A DNA stretch of 14,784 nt from Campylobacterota bacterium (GCA_030836705.1 JAUPLZ010000218.1:1-14784), one strand, 5' to 3'; positions 1 through 7,001 are shown, counted from the first letter of the stretch. Translations and numbers: made by a program. Notes: generated by a model from the sequence alone, not told the origin.

Positions 1-57
1 GTACCTTTTGAGATTCTAAGTATTGGAGTTTTTGGTGAAGATTTTGAAGTACCATAA
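1..57 (+). CDS. Possible 3' end of a plus-strand gene (partial)
   Basis: Frame 1 is open from the window edge for 18 codons and ends with TAA at 55-57; the other two plus frames are closed within 20 nt. The tail reads VPFEILSIGVFGEDFEVP, which has an ordinary protein-like composition. The next ORF on the other strand stops at 63, giving a convergent layout. The family is not recognisable from 18 residues, and a chance open frame of this length is possible. Confidence 0.3.
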   Translation, partial: VPFEILSIGVFGEDFEVP

Positions 58-62
58 CAAAA

Positions 63-203
63 CTACCTAAATTTTATATTCTCAACTACTGTTATAAAAA
101 ACTCTTTTGACCAAAGTTTCATTTCTATTAAGGCACCATAATTACTGTTTGAGTTTGATAAATCATATTTTTCTAACATTTTTATAAGTGCTGGATGTGT
201 CAT
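63..203 (-). CDS. Small 46-aa hypothetical ORF
   Basis: ATG at 203-201 is preceded by an AAAGGA-type ribosome binding site (around 208-214 on the plus strand), and the frame ends at TAG (63-65). The peptide starts MTHPALIKMLEKYDLSNSNS and has one Trp and no clear membrane segment or cysteine motif. It lies 34 nt downstream of the CopZ-like gene on the same strand, so it could be the last cistron of that transcript or the remnant of a longer gene. The opening residues faintly resemble the start of AbiEii-type nucleotidyltransferase toxins, but this is a memory-based impression without the catalytic motifs. It is too short for the function to be assigned. Confidence 0.35.
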   Translation of the reverse strand: MTHPALIKMLEKYDLSNSNSNYGALIEMKLWSKEFFITVVENIKFR

Positions 204-237
204 AGTTTTCCTTTATTAGCTAGTTGTTCTAATGTTT

Positions 238-822
238 TTAAATTTTAGATCTATAAGCATAAAAAGGTTTAGCCGTAACACTAAAAAGCTTGTTTGTTCT
301 AGCAGCCGGTCTACATTCACCCCAAGTCAGACCATGTGACTCTACGAATGCTTTAACATCATCGGTGCAACAAACCCCTTTTGGGTTAGACTTTTCGCAA
401 AACGATTTGCCTCTTGCGATAATCTCTCTTAGTTTTGCAGGTATATTCTCTTCACCCGCTTCAATCATCTCAAAAAAATCTTTTTTCAAAAGTTTTTGGC
501 AGTAGCACAAAGGAGTCTGCGGGTCATCGTTTTTTACAGTAACTTTGTTGCGAACGCATGATTGAGAAAAACTAAGTTTATCTTTGTAGTAAACCGTATC
601 GCATTGTGGATTTTTACAAAAACTAAAACCGCTTCTATCGGCAAGGGTCTCAAGATACTCTTTTTTGAGCTGTGATTTTATTGTCACATCGCTTACCGCT
701 ATGCCGTATTTACTACAGTTTGGACACGAATCTGTAGCCTCTAAAGTCGCAGAACATCCGCATGAGTCTGCTTGTGGTACACTAGAGCATCCGCACCCTG
801 ATTTTTGTATAAAAAATTTCAT
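238..822 (-). CDS. Stand-alone CopZ N-terminal-like Cys-rich iron-sulfur/zinc protein
   Basis: A 194-aa soluble protein with 16 cysteines. The N-terminus carries two Cys-Gly-Cys pairs (10/12, 21/23). The core then matches the Zn/[2Fe-2S] domain of Archaeoglobus-type CopZ: CPNC (33/36), C69 and C74, C89, a PLCYC motif (C106/C108), C142 and the NPKGVCC motif (C151/C152). In the characterised family this domain binds one zinc and one [2Fe-2S] cluster and is fused to a copper-binding HMA domain that passes copper to a P-type ATPase. Here no HMA domain follows; the chain ends after about 40 further residues with one more Cys (C170). The start at 822 has an AAAGG ribosome binding site. It lies 27 nt downstream of nth, probably in the same transcript. 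Its role is not known: metal/redox handling is inferred from the ligands, and a copper chaperone role is doubtful without HMA. Confidence 0.8.
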   Translation of the reverse strand: MKFFIQKSGCGCSSVPQADSCGCSATLEATDSCPNCSKYGIAVSDVTIKSQLKKEYLETLADRSGFSFCKNPQCDTVYYKDKLSFSQSCVRNKVTVKNDDPQTPLCYCQKLLKKDFFEMIEAGEENIPAKLREIIARGKSFCEKSNPKGVCCTDDVKAFVESHGLTWGECRPAARTNKLFSVTAKPFYAYRSKI

Positions 823-849
823 TTGTAGCCTTTTTAAAATATTTTGTAC

Positions 850-1494
850 CTACTTTATTAACTCTTTTGCCTTGCAATACTGCACTAAAAAACACTCTTT
901 GCAGTTTGGTTTGATAGCCTTGCACTCATATCTGCCAAAAAGCACCATCGCTTGATGAAGCGTATGAAGATTATCTTTGAATTTTTTTACTAAATCTTCT
1001 TCTGTTTTTTGCGGTGTTTTTGCCTTGCTAAGTCCAAGACGATGGCTTACTCTAAAAACATGCGTATCGACAGCCATATAGTTTGCATTTGTATATTCAA
1101 TCAAAACGACATGAGCGGTTTTTTGTCCGACTCCGGCAAGCGACATGAGCTTTTTTTCTTCAAGCGGAATCTCACCGCCAAAACTATCTTCTACTTTTTT
1201 TGCCATCAAAATAAGACTTTTGGCTTTGTTATTAAAAAAACTGCAACTGTTTATAAGTGATTTTACCTCATCGATATTGGCTTGGCTTAGGGTTTTTATA
1301 TCTGGGAATTTTTCAAAAAAAGACGGAGTAATGATATTTACTCTTTTATCAGTGCATTGCGCAGAGAGCATCACGGCTACTAATAGCTCATACAAAGAGC
1401 CGAAATTAAGCTCTGTGGTTGCGCCTTCATACCGTAAGATGAGGAGCCTTTTTATCTCCTCTATCTCATTTTTTGTAGCGAGTTTATAACTCAT
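850..1494 (-). CDS. nth: Endonuclease III (DNA glycosylase/AP lyase)
   Basis: A 214-aa base-excision-repair enzyme that removes oxidised pyrimidines and cleaves the abasic site. The helix-hairpin-helix LAGVGQKTAHVV (119-130) contains the catalytic Lys (K125), and VDTHVFR supplies the catalytic Asp (D143). The C-terminus has the complete [4Fe-4S] loop Cys-x6-Cys-x2-Cys-x5-Cys (C191, C198, C201, C207). Length and motif order are those of bacterial Nth. The ATG at 1494 is only 6 nt after the stop codon of the chemoreceptor gene, with a TAAGG sequence overlapping that stop region, so translation is probably coupled. The position behind a chemoreceptor gene looks like operon packing, not a functional link. 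All key residues are present. Confidence 0.96.
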   Translation of the reverse strand: MSYKLATKNEIEEIKRLLILRYEGATTELNFGSLYELLVAVMLSAQCTDKRVNIITPSFFEKFPDIKTLSQANIDEVKSLINSCSFFNNKAKSLILMAKKVEDSFGGEIPLEEKKLMSLAGVGQKTAHVVLIEYTNANYMAVDTHVFRVSHRLGLSKAKTPQKTEEDLVKKFKDNLHTLHQAMVLFGRYECKAIKPNCKECFLVQYCKAKELIK

Positions 1495-1500
1495 GCCTTA

Positions 1501-3300
1501 TCAAAACTGTTTCGATTGGGCATTTTTGACAAATCTGCTTGCCATCTCGCTTGTTTTATTCACTATTAGGTTTACCTCTTTTGCATTATCGGCATTTTTT
1601 TGAGTAGCCACCTCAAGCCCTGCTATCGTATCGTTTATGTTTACAACAGCTTCTGACTGCTCTTGCATTATTCCGCTTACTTCATTTATAGACTGAGCCA
1701 TAACATTTACCGTTGCTGATATTTGACTTAAACTCTTTTGGGTTTTTTCCGCAAGATGCCTTACCTCATCAGCCACAACCGCAAAGCCTCTGCCATGCTC
1801 GCCTGCTCTTGCTGCTTCTATAGCGGCGTTAAGTGCAAGCAAATTGGTCTGGTCGGCTATATCTCTAATGATATTTGTAACGGCTTTTATATCTTCCGAT
1901 TGACTTACGACTTCATTCGTCTTTTGAACAATATCATTTATAACAACCGTAATAGACTCCATCGTTTCTGATGTCTCTTTTAGTTTTATGGCTTGCTCCT
2001 CGGCTGAAGATGTGAACGATGCCATATTGCTTGAAAGTTTATTTGACTGTTCCTCTAGATTGTGCCCGTCTTTTAGCTCTTGAGCTCCTGCGTCCGCCAG
2101 CGCTCTTCCTAAGCTATTAACACTCTCTATAAGTTCTTTCATTCTTCCTGTGATATTTTCACCCTCAACCGATGGCTTATAGTTGTCATTTTCATAGCTT
2201 TTTAGAACTTGCAATATTTTTTGGATATTGCCATCCATAGCTTCTAGCATTTTATTTACAATCTCTTTTAGTCTATTTAGAGATTCATTATTTGCCTCCA
2301 CTTTTACCCTCTCACTCATGCTTCCGTGAGCTGTTTTTTCTGCGACGGTAGAGAGATCTTCTATGAGTTTGACATCTTGTGCTATTCCGTCTTCCATATT
2401 TTTTATATAACGATTAAACTCATCTGCTATCTCTTTTATCTCGTCATTTTCTTTTATATCTATTCTTGAGCCTTTTTTATCATTAAGATTTTTTATGCCG
2501 CTCAATAAAATTTCAAGTTTTTTTGTAACTTTTAAGGAGACTATTATTGAAATAACTATGATAACAATTGCAATAAATATAAGCACTAAAGAAAAATTAG
2601 ACATATTTTCTTTTACTTGATTATGCATTTTTTTGTTAGAAACAGTTACTGCAAGATATCCTGATATATCCCCTTCTTTCCAGTTTGAATGGCACGAAAT
2701 ACACTCTTTTTCCGCTAATATTTTTTGATAAAATGTAGAGGTATCATCCGCTTCGTTTATACTATGCGCTTTATTGTCTACAAAGCTTAGAGTCTCGTCT
2801 ATCTTGTAGTGGCAATCACTGCAAGCCCTCTCTTTATCCATCTTTGTATTTTCATGAAAACCTTTTGAATTCTCAAGCGTGGTATAGCTCCAATCGCTTC
2901 TTAGATACATTCCGTTTGTTTTTTCATAAAGCTCTTTATTTGGATTAAAAAACTCCCCGTCTTTTTTGACAAACGGCTTTCCGATTGTAACTTCGTTTGA
3001 TTTGTAGTTCATAAGCCCGTAAGATGTATAAAGTGCGGTTCCCTCAACTCCATCGAGCAAGGCTATGTTATCCATTGAAGCTTGAAATGTTTTTCTTTGA
3101 CCTTTGGCGATAGAGTCTTTTGAAGATACGACATAATTATCCAAAATAGCAAAACCGGTATCTTTTATCATTCCGTCAAGTTCTGACTTTTGGATGTAAT
3201 AAAGAAGCACAACGGATGCGATAGAGACAGCCAAAACACTAAAAACTAACGGAAAAGCTAACTTAAAAAGAATCGATTCTGTAAATTTTCTATTTTTCAT
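1501..3300 (-). CDS. Methyl-accepting chemotaxis protein with periplasmic diheme-c sensor domain
   Basis: A 599-aa chemoreceptor. The order is: transmembrane helix 1 (about 12-36), periplasmic sensor region (about 37-235), transmembrane helix 2 (about 236-257), a HAMP-like linker with a second HAMP-like/coiled stretch (to about 360), then a long coiled-coil signalling domain with the conserved hairpin tip (IADQTNLLALNAAIEAARAG at 481-500, followed by GRGFAVVADEVRHLAEKT to 520). The sensor has two heme-c attachment motifs, C160-SD-CH164 and C200-IS-CH204, so it should bind two covalent hemes after export. No CheR/CheB-binding pentapeptide is seen at the C-terminus. The start at 3300 is 9 nt after the hydrogenase small-subunit stop, with the ribosome binding site overlapping that stop. 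The heme domains suggest redox or gas sensing; context suggests H2 or hydrogenase-derived electrons as the input (inference). Heme-c MCPs are known in Geobacter and Desulfovibrio, but not, to my knowledge, as hydrogenase partners. Confidence 0.93.
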   Translation of the reverse strand: MKNRKFTESILFKLAFPLVFSVLAVSIASVVLLYYIQKSELDGMIKDTGFAILDNYVVSSKDSIAKGQRKTFQASMDNIALLDGVEGTALYTSYGLMNYKSNEVTIGKPFVKKDGEFFNPNKELYEKTNGMYLRSDWSYTTLENSKGFHENTKMDKERACSDCHYKIDETLSFVDNKAHSINEADDTSTFYQKILAEKECISCHSNWKEGDISGYLAVTVSNKKMHNQVKENMSNFSLVLIFIAIVIIVISIIVSLKVTKKLEILLSGIKNLNDKKGSRIDIKENDEIKEIADEFNRYIKNMEDGIAQDVKLIEDLSTVAEKTAHGSMSERVKVEANNESLNRLKEIVNKMLEAMDGNIQKILQVLKSYENDNYKPSVEGENITGRMKELIESVNSLGRALADAGAQELKDGHNLEEQSNKLSSNMASFTSSAEEQAIKLKETSETMESITVVINDIVQKTNEVVSQSEDIKAVTNIIRDIADQTNLLALNAAIEAARAGEHGRGFAVVADEVRHLAEKTQKSLSQISATVNVMAQSINEVSGIMQEQSEAVVNINDTIAGLEVATQKNADNAKEVNLIVNKTSEMASRFVKNAQSKQF

Positions 3301-3305
3301 ATTTA

Positions 3306-3312
3306 ATCCTTA
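3306..3312 (-). promoter_or_regulatory. Ribosome binding site of the MCP gene, overlapping the upstream stop codon
   Basis: On the minus strand TAAGGAT overlaps the TAA stop of the hydrogenase small-subunit gene and sits 5 nt before the ATG at 3300. This supports the chosen start and implies coupled translation of the hydrogenase and chemoreceptor genes. Confidence 0.75.
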
Positions 3313-4248
3313 TAAGTAGCTACTTTTGAATTTGACAATGGCTCTTTTATCGTTATAAGTGTGCAACATTATCTGCCTTGGAAAATGCTCACTCGCACAA
3401 CCTATGCAAGGATGACCGGCTTTTATACATGTGTTTGTATTATTATTGTGACCTATTACCATACAATCATTTTTAGTTACCGGTCCTTGGCAGCCGAGTT
3501 TTAGCATACAGCCGTTTTCACCGATTTTTTTAGCGAAATTCTTCTCCTGAAATTCAGAGTAATACATGCATCTCTCGTGCACGGTTTGAGCGAAAAATCT
3601 AATAGGTCTGCCCTCTGCATCTAGCTTTGGAATGGTTTTAAATTTCGCATAATGGAAAATTACATAAACTAAATGCTCAGGTTTCATAGGGCAGTTTGGA
3701 AGATTTATGACGGGCTTGTTTAGATTTTTGTATTTTACAAAGCTACTAAGCGACATCGAGCCTGTAACCATGCCCTCCATCGTAGTTACTCCGCCAAAAG
3801 CAGCACAAGTTCCAGCAGCCACGCAAGCGGTCGCATTTCCTGCCATCTGCTCCATCCAATCCATCATCGGTCTATCTGCCATCAAGCAAGCATGAGGCAT
3901 TTTCACAGGAATCGAGCCCTCTGCTACAAAAAGATAATTCCCTTTTAAATCTTTTGCGGTTTTATCAAGCAAATCAACGACATGATGTCCTGTTGCCAAA
4001 GAAACATCGGGATGATAAATAAGATTTGTAAATTTTGTAAGAATATCTACAACCGAAACATCCTCTATATTTAAAAACGAGCAAGAACATCCAGAGCATG
4101 AAGAGCCATGAAGCCACACCACATTCGGCTTAATCATCTTTCCGCTATCAAGCGCCAATAAATCATCAAAAGAGATAAAATTAGCGGCGCCGACCGCAAC
4201 TACGACATTGAACATTTTTTTTAGAGCTTCTCTTCTTGTTAACGACAT
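3310..4248 (-). CDS. [NiFe]-hydrogenase small subunit
   Basis: A 312-aa electron-transfer subunit. The N-terminus has a Tat-like twin-arginine motif (TRREALK, 4-10) followed by a hydrophobic stretch (about 12-25). Predicted FeS ligands by family pattern are: proximal C51, C54, C148, C186; distal H224, C227, C247, C253; medial C262, C274, C281, C284. C274 sits where standard [3Fe-4S] enzymes have Pro, so the medial cluster is probably [4Fe-4S]. The extra cysteines of the O2-tolerant six-Cys proximal cluster are absent (a Gly at 53 and at 153). There is no C-terminal membrane anchor, so the mature dimer should be soluble, or bound only through a partner. The Phe of the Tat consensus is replaced by Ala, so export is likely but unproven. 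It follows the large-subunit gene, the reverse of the usual order, and precedes the heme MCP gene by 9 nt. Confidence 0.95.
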   Translation of the reverse strand: MSLTRREALKKMFNVVVAVGAANFISFDDLLALDSGKMIKPNVVWLHGSSCSGCSCSFLNIEDVSVVDILTKFTNLIYHPDVSLATGHHVVDLLDKTAKDLKGNYLFVAEGSIPVKMPHACLMADRPMMDWMEQMAGNATACVAAGTCAAFGGVTTMEGMVTGSMSLSSFVKYKNLNKPVINLPNCPMKPEHLVYVIFHYAKFKTIPKLDAEGRPIRFFAQTVHERCMYYSEFQEKNFAKKIGENGCMLKLGCQGPVTKNDCMVIGHNNNTNTCIKAGHPCIGCASEHFPRQIMLHTYNDKRAIVKFKSSYL

Positions 4249-4254
4249 CTTAAA

Positions 4255-4260
4255 CTCCTA
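4255..4260 (-). promoter_or_regulatory. Ribosome binding site of the small-subunit gene, overlapping the large-subunit stop
   Basis: On the minus strand TAGGAG contains the TAG stop of the large-subunit gene and lies 6 nt before the ATG at 4248. This fixes the small-subunit start (keeping the Tat-like N-terminus) and implies translational coupling between the two subunits. Confidence 0.75.
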
Positions 4261-5805
4261 GTGAACAGAACATGCAAGACAAGGGTCTGTTGAGCGGACA
4301 ATTCTTGCTAATTCTATTGGATTTTGTGGGTCTTTTATTTTTGTTCCTATAAGCATCTTTTCAACAGCCCCCGGAGTGCCTTTTGCATCTTTTGGAGAGA
4401 TATTCCAAGTCGTTGGAACTATCATATCGTAGTTTTTTATAAGTCCGTTTTCATCTGTCTGTATCCAATGTGCGAGTGCGCCTCTTGTGGCTTCTGTCAG
4501 CCCGAACCCGACTGCATTTTTAGGCACCTCATGCTCTACGAAAGCGAGCTCATCAGGCATAACCTTTTCTATGTCTTCTAATACTTTGTCAATCATCAAG
4601 TTTGAAATTAAAGCTCTGCAAAGATGTCTGCCCAAAACAGAGTTATAATCTTTTATGCTGAGTCCTAGTTTTTTATTTACGGAATCCACAAGTGCAGTTA
4701 ATTTTGGATTCTTTCCGCTCTTGTATGTATTAACTATTCTAGCAACAGGTCCCACTTCCATTATTTGACCTTTATATCTAGGAGCTCTTGCCCAGCTATA
4801 TTTTCCGCCCTCTTTTTTGTGTTCTTCCTTGAACTCTTCATAGTCAATAGGCGTTAAAATCTTTGAATCAAGCGGTTTTACATTTTCATCAGGCTTACTT
4901 TTATAATATGAGTAGCGATGGTCTTCAAAAATATTTTTTAAATCAAGCTCTTCATATTTTCCGCCGATTGTAGCGCCGCCTACAAACATATGGTTATTTC
5001 CATTTTCATCAGGAAAGTACGGATACGAAAGGTAGTTACCGTATCCTGCTCCTATTTTGAAATATTCAGGAAACCCTTTTGCAACCGCTACAACATCATT
5101 TAAATAATTCTCTTTTATAAACTTTCTTGCGCTTTTTACAATAGAACGGTATTTGGCAATTTTACCGACAGTTGGGATAGTAGTCACACCGCCGGCTTCT
5201 ATGGTTACGCTATGTGGGGCTTTTGCACCAAATATCGCTACCGCTTTTGTAAGATCTGCCATAACCTCTATGGCTTCAAGATAGTTTTTTATAGCGGTAA
5301 AGTTGGTTTTATTATCTTTTGAATACGCGGCTTTGTATCTTGGCAAAAAAGGAGAAGCAGGAAAAATTTTGTTGCTTTTTAATTCATCTTGAACCCAGTT
5401 TTTTAGGGAAATAATCCCCTCATCACCGCCTTTATAATCAAGCACGCTGGCAATATCAATAAAATCAAGAGCGCTTAAGACATAAAAATGAAGCAAATGA
5501 TCTTGAAGCTGATAAGCGCCTACTATTAGATTCCTTAGAAGCTGACCATTGCGATTTGGCTTAATACCCATTGCATTTTCAAGAGCAAGCGATGCAGCTT
5601 CTGCATGAGCATACGGACAAACTCCGCAAACTCTTTGAGTGACCTGCTGAGCAACCCTTGCATCATAGCCTATAAGAGCCTTTTCTATGCCTCTGTACAT
5701 GTCGGCAGAACACTTTGCTTCGGTTACTACACCATTCTCTACTTTTGTTTCAAACTTTAAATGTCCCTCTATCCTACTTAATGGATCTATAGTAATCTTA
5801 GCCAC
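4258..5805 (-). CDS. [NiFe]-hydrogenase large subunit without C-terminal extension
   Basis: A 515-aa catalytic subunit that holds the Ni-Fe(CN)2CO site for H2 activation. Visible motifs are LSRIEGH (9-15), MYRGIE (36-41), the N-terminal ligand motif RVCGVCPYAH (C60, C63, H67), and the C-terminal DPCLACSVH (C509, C512, H515). The protein ends exactly at this His with TAG. Catalytic hydrogenases usually carry a further peptide of about 15-25 residues that a dedicated endopeptidase removes after Ni insertion; its absence is a known trait of H2-sensing (HupV/HoxC-type) hydrogenases. The start is GTG (5805) with an AGGGAG ribosome binding site; a later ATG would lose the RIEGH motif. It is the first gene of the operon. 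No hyp maturation genes or endopeptidase lie in the window, so these must be elsewhere. Confidence 0.95.
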   Translation of the reverse strand: MAKITIDPLSRIEGHLKFETKVENGVVTEAKCSADMYRGIEKALIGYDARVAQQVTQRVCGVCPYAHAEAASLALENAMGIKPNRNGQLLRNLIVGAYQLQDHLLHFYVLSALDFIDIASVLDYKGGDEGIISLKNWVQDELKSNKIFPASPFLPRYKAAYSKDNKTNFTAIKNYLEAIEVMADLTKAVAIFGAKAPHSVTIEAGGVTTIPTVGKIAKYRSIVKSARKFIKENYLNDVVAVAKGFPEYFKIGAGYGNYLSYPYFPDENGNNHMFVGGATIGGKYEELDLKNIFEDHRYSYYKSKPDENVKPLDSKILTPIDYEEFKEEHKKEGGKYSWARAPRYKGQIMEVGPVARIVNTYKSGKNPKLTALVDSVNKKLGLSIKDYNSVLGRHLCRALISNLMIDKVLEDIEKVMPDELAFVEHEVPKNAVGFGLTEATRGALAHWIQTDENGLIKNYDMIVPTTWNISPKDAKGTPGAVEKMLIGTKIKDPQNPIELARIVRSTDPCLACSVH

Positions 5806-5832
5806 TTAAAACTCCCTAATCATAATTGCTTA

Positions 5833-5838
5833 ATATTA
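5833..5838 (-). promoter_or_regulatory. Candidate -10 box for the hydrogenase-MCP operon
   Basis: Minus-strand TAATAT, 27 nt upstream of the GTG start, in the 101-nt divergent gap between the large-subunit gene and thyX. It is the only reasonable -10-like hexamer close to the gene. No clear -35 is visible, which is common in Campylobacterota, and no sigma-54 GG-N10-GC type site was seen. Weak evidence. Confidence 0.3.
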
Positions 5839-5874
5839 CCCTTTTAAGATTTAAATCTCTATACGATTCTTCGC

Positions 5875-5880
5875 TATAAT
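5875..5880 (+). promoter_or_regulatory. -10 box of the thyX promoter
   Basis: A perfect TATAAT, 26 nt upstream of the thyX ATG, preceded by AT-rich sequence without a recognisable -35. This fits Campylobacterota sigma-70 promoters, which often lack a conserved -35. Confidence 0.6.
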
Positions 5881-5906
5881 TTTTCAAAAAATTACAAAGA
5901 GTTACT

Positions 5907-6524
5907 ATGACCGTGCAACTTAATCACTACACCCCGCTTCAAATATGCTCAAACGCTATTCGTACCTGCTGGCAAAGCTTCGATAAAAGCGATAACGGCG
6001 GCGAAAAAGACAAAGACCTAATAGACAGAGTCGGAAATAAAAATAAACACGCTTCTACACTTGAACATCTTGTATATTCATTTTACATATCCGGAGTTAG
6101 CCGCGCTCTTTTACAAGAGTTTGCAAGACATCGCATAGCAAGCCTTAGCGTAAAAAGCAGCAGGTATACGCTGAAAGAGTTAAAAGACGAAGAGCCGTTT
6201 GATGCGAATGATAAAGAAAGAGGCAGAAAATATTTAGTATTCACAGGCAATGAATTAGTAGACTCCATGAGCATAAAAGCTCTTGAAAATTTAAGAGTCG
6301 TGTTAAAAGAAGGAATCTCAAACGACATAGCAAAATATTGTCTTCCTGAAAGCTACAAAACCGAACTTACTTGGACAATTAATGCTAGAAGTTTGCAGAA
6401 TTTTTTATCTTTAAGAAGTAGCAAAGCTGCACTTTGGGAGATAAGAAACTTAGCTCATATGGTTTTTGATGCATTGCCGCAGGAGCATAAATATATTTTC
6501 AAAAATTGCATAGAGGAAATTTGA
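5907..6524 (+). CDS. thyX: Flavin-dependent thymidylate synthase ThyX
   Basis: A 205-aa FAD-dependent enzyme that makes dTMP from dUMP with methylene-tetrahydrofolate and NAD(P)H. The ThyX signature RHR-x7-S is intact (R74-H75-R76 ... S84, followed by SR at 85-86), and the family's STLEH segment is at 50-54. The ATG at 5907 has an AAAGAG ribosome binding site and a TATAAT box upstream. Its TGA stop is immediately followed by the GTG of the next gene, so the two are cotranscribed and probably translationally coupled. ThyX in place of ThyA is typical of Campylobacterota. High certainty. Confidence 0.97.
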   Translation: MTVQLNHYTPLQICSNAIRTCWQSFDKSDNGGEKDKDLIDRVGNKNKHASTLEHLVYSFYISGVSRALLQEFARHRIASLSVKSSRYTLKELKDEEPFDANDKERGRKYLVFTGNELVDSMSIKALENLRVVLKEGISNDIAKYCLPESYKTELTWTINARSLQNFLSLRSSKAALWEIRNLAHMVFDALPQEHKYIFKNCIEEI

Positions 6525-7001
6525 GTGTTAAAAAATAGCGAAAAATTTATGCAAAATGCCATAGATATTGCAAAAATCGGTATACAAAACAATCAAACAC
6601 CTTTTGGAGCCGTTATCGTAAAAGACGGCGAAATCATAACCTCTTCACACAATCAAGTCTGGAGCACGACTGATATTACGGCACACGCTGAAGTTACAGC
6701 GATAAGGGAGGCTTGCAAAAAACTAAACAGTGTTGATTTATCAGGCTGCGTTATCTACTCCACTTGTGAGCCGTGCCCTATGTGTTTTAGCGCTATTCAC
6801 TGGGCGAAAATTGATAAGATTTTTTACGGCGCTACGATAGAAGATGCAAAAAAAGCCGGATTTAATGAGTTGGAAATTAGCAATAAAACAATGAAAAAAC
6901 TAGGAAAAAGCAAACTAAAAATAAAAAAGAGAGTACTGCAAAAAGAGTGCAAAGAGTTGTTTAACATCTGGGGCGCACAAGAGAACAAAAAGATTTATTG
7001 A
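6525..7001 (+). CDS. Zinc-dependent nucleoside/guanine deaminase (GuaD-like)
   Basis: A 158-aa member of the CMP/dCMP deaminase superfamily. Zinc and catalytic motifs are H54-A-E56 (in TAHAEVTAIR) and PCPMC (C84, C87). The PFGAVIV segment, the AGFNE stretch and the C-terminal tail (NKKIY) match Bacillus GuaD-type guanine deaminase (guanine to xanthine) more than TadA, which normally has a different C-terminus. The GTG start directly abuts the thyX stop and is served by GAGG at 6513-6516, 8 nt upstream. An in-frame ATG at 6549 (residue 9) is possible but lacks a comparable site. The partnership with thyX suggests nucleotide metabolism; the exact substrate cannot be fixed from sequence. Confidence 0.88.
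   Translation: MLKNSEKFMQNAIDIAKIGIQNNQTPFGAVIVKDGEIITSSHNQVWSTTDITAHAEVTAIREACKKLNSVDLSGCVIYSTCEPCPMCFSAIHWAKIDKIFYGATIEDAKKAGFNELEISNKTMKKLGKSKLKIKKRVLQKECKELFNIWGAQENKKIY

Noticed and set aside
203..240. Rho-independent terminator after the CopZ-like gene
   Set aside because: Only a 4-bp TTAG/CTAA stem with a T-rich stretch is visible, too weak to call.
850..1494. Functional link between endonuclease III and H2 sensing
   Set aside because: Only adjacency supports it; nth is found in many unrelated neighbourhoods, so cotranscription is read as packing.
4246..4260. Large-small subunit fusion by readthrough of TAG
   Set aside because: The two ORFs are in the same frame, but the spacer is a clear ribosome binding site plus start, and a fusion would block the metal-ligand His terminus and the Tat-like leader.
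6525..7001. TadA (tRNA adenosine deaminase)
   Set aside because: It shares the HAE and PCxxC motifs, but the C-terminal region and the NKKIY end match GuaD-type deaminases better.
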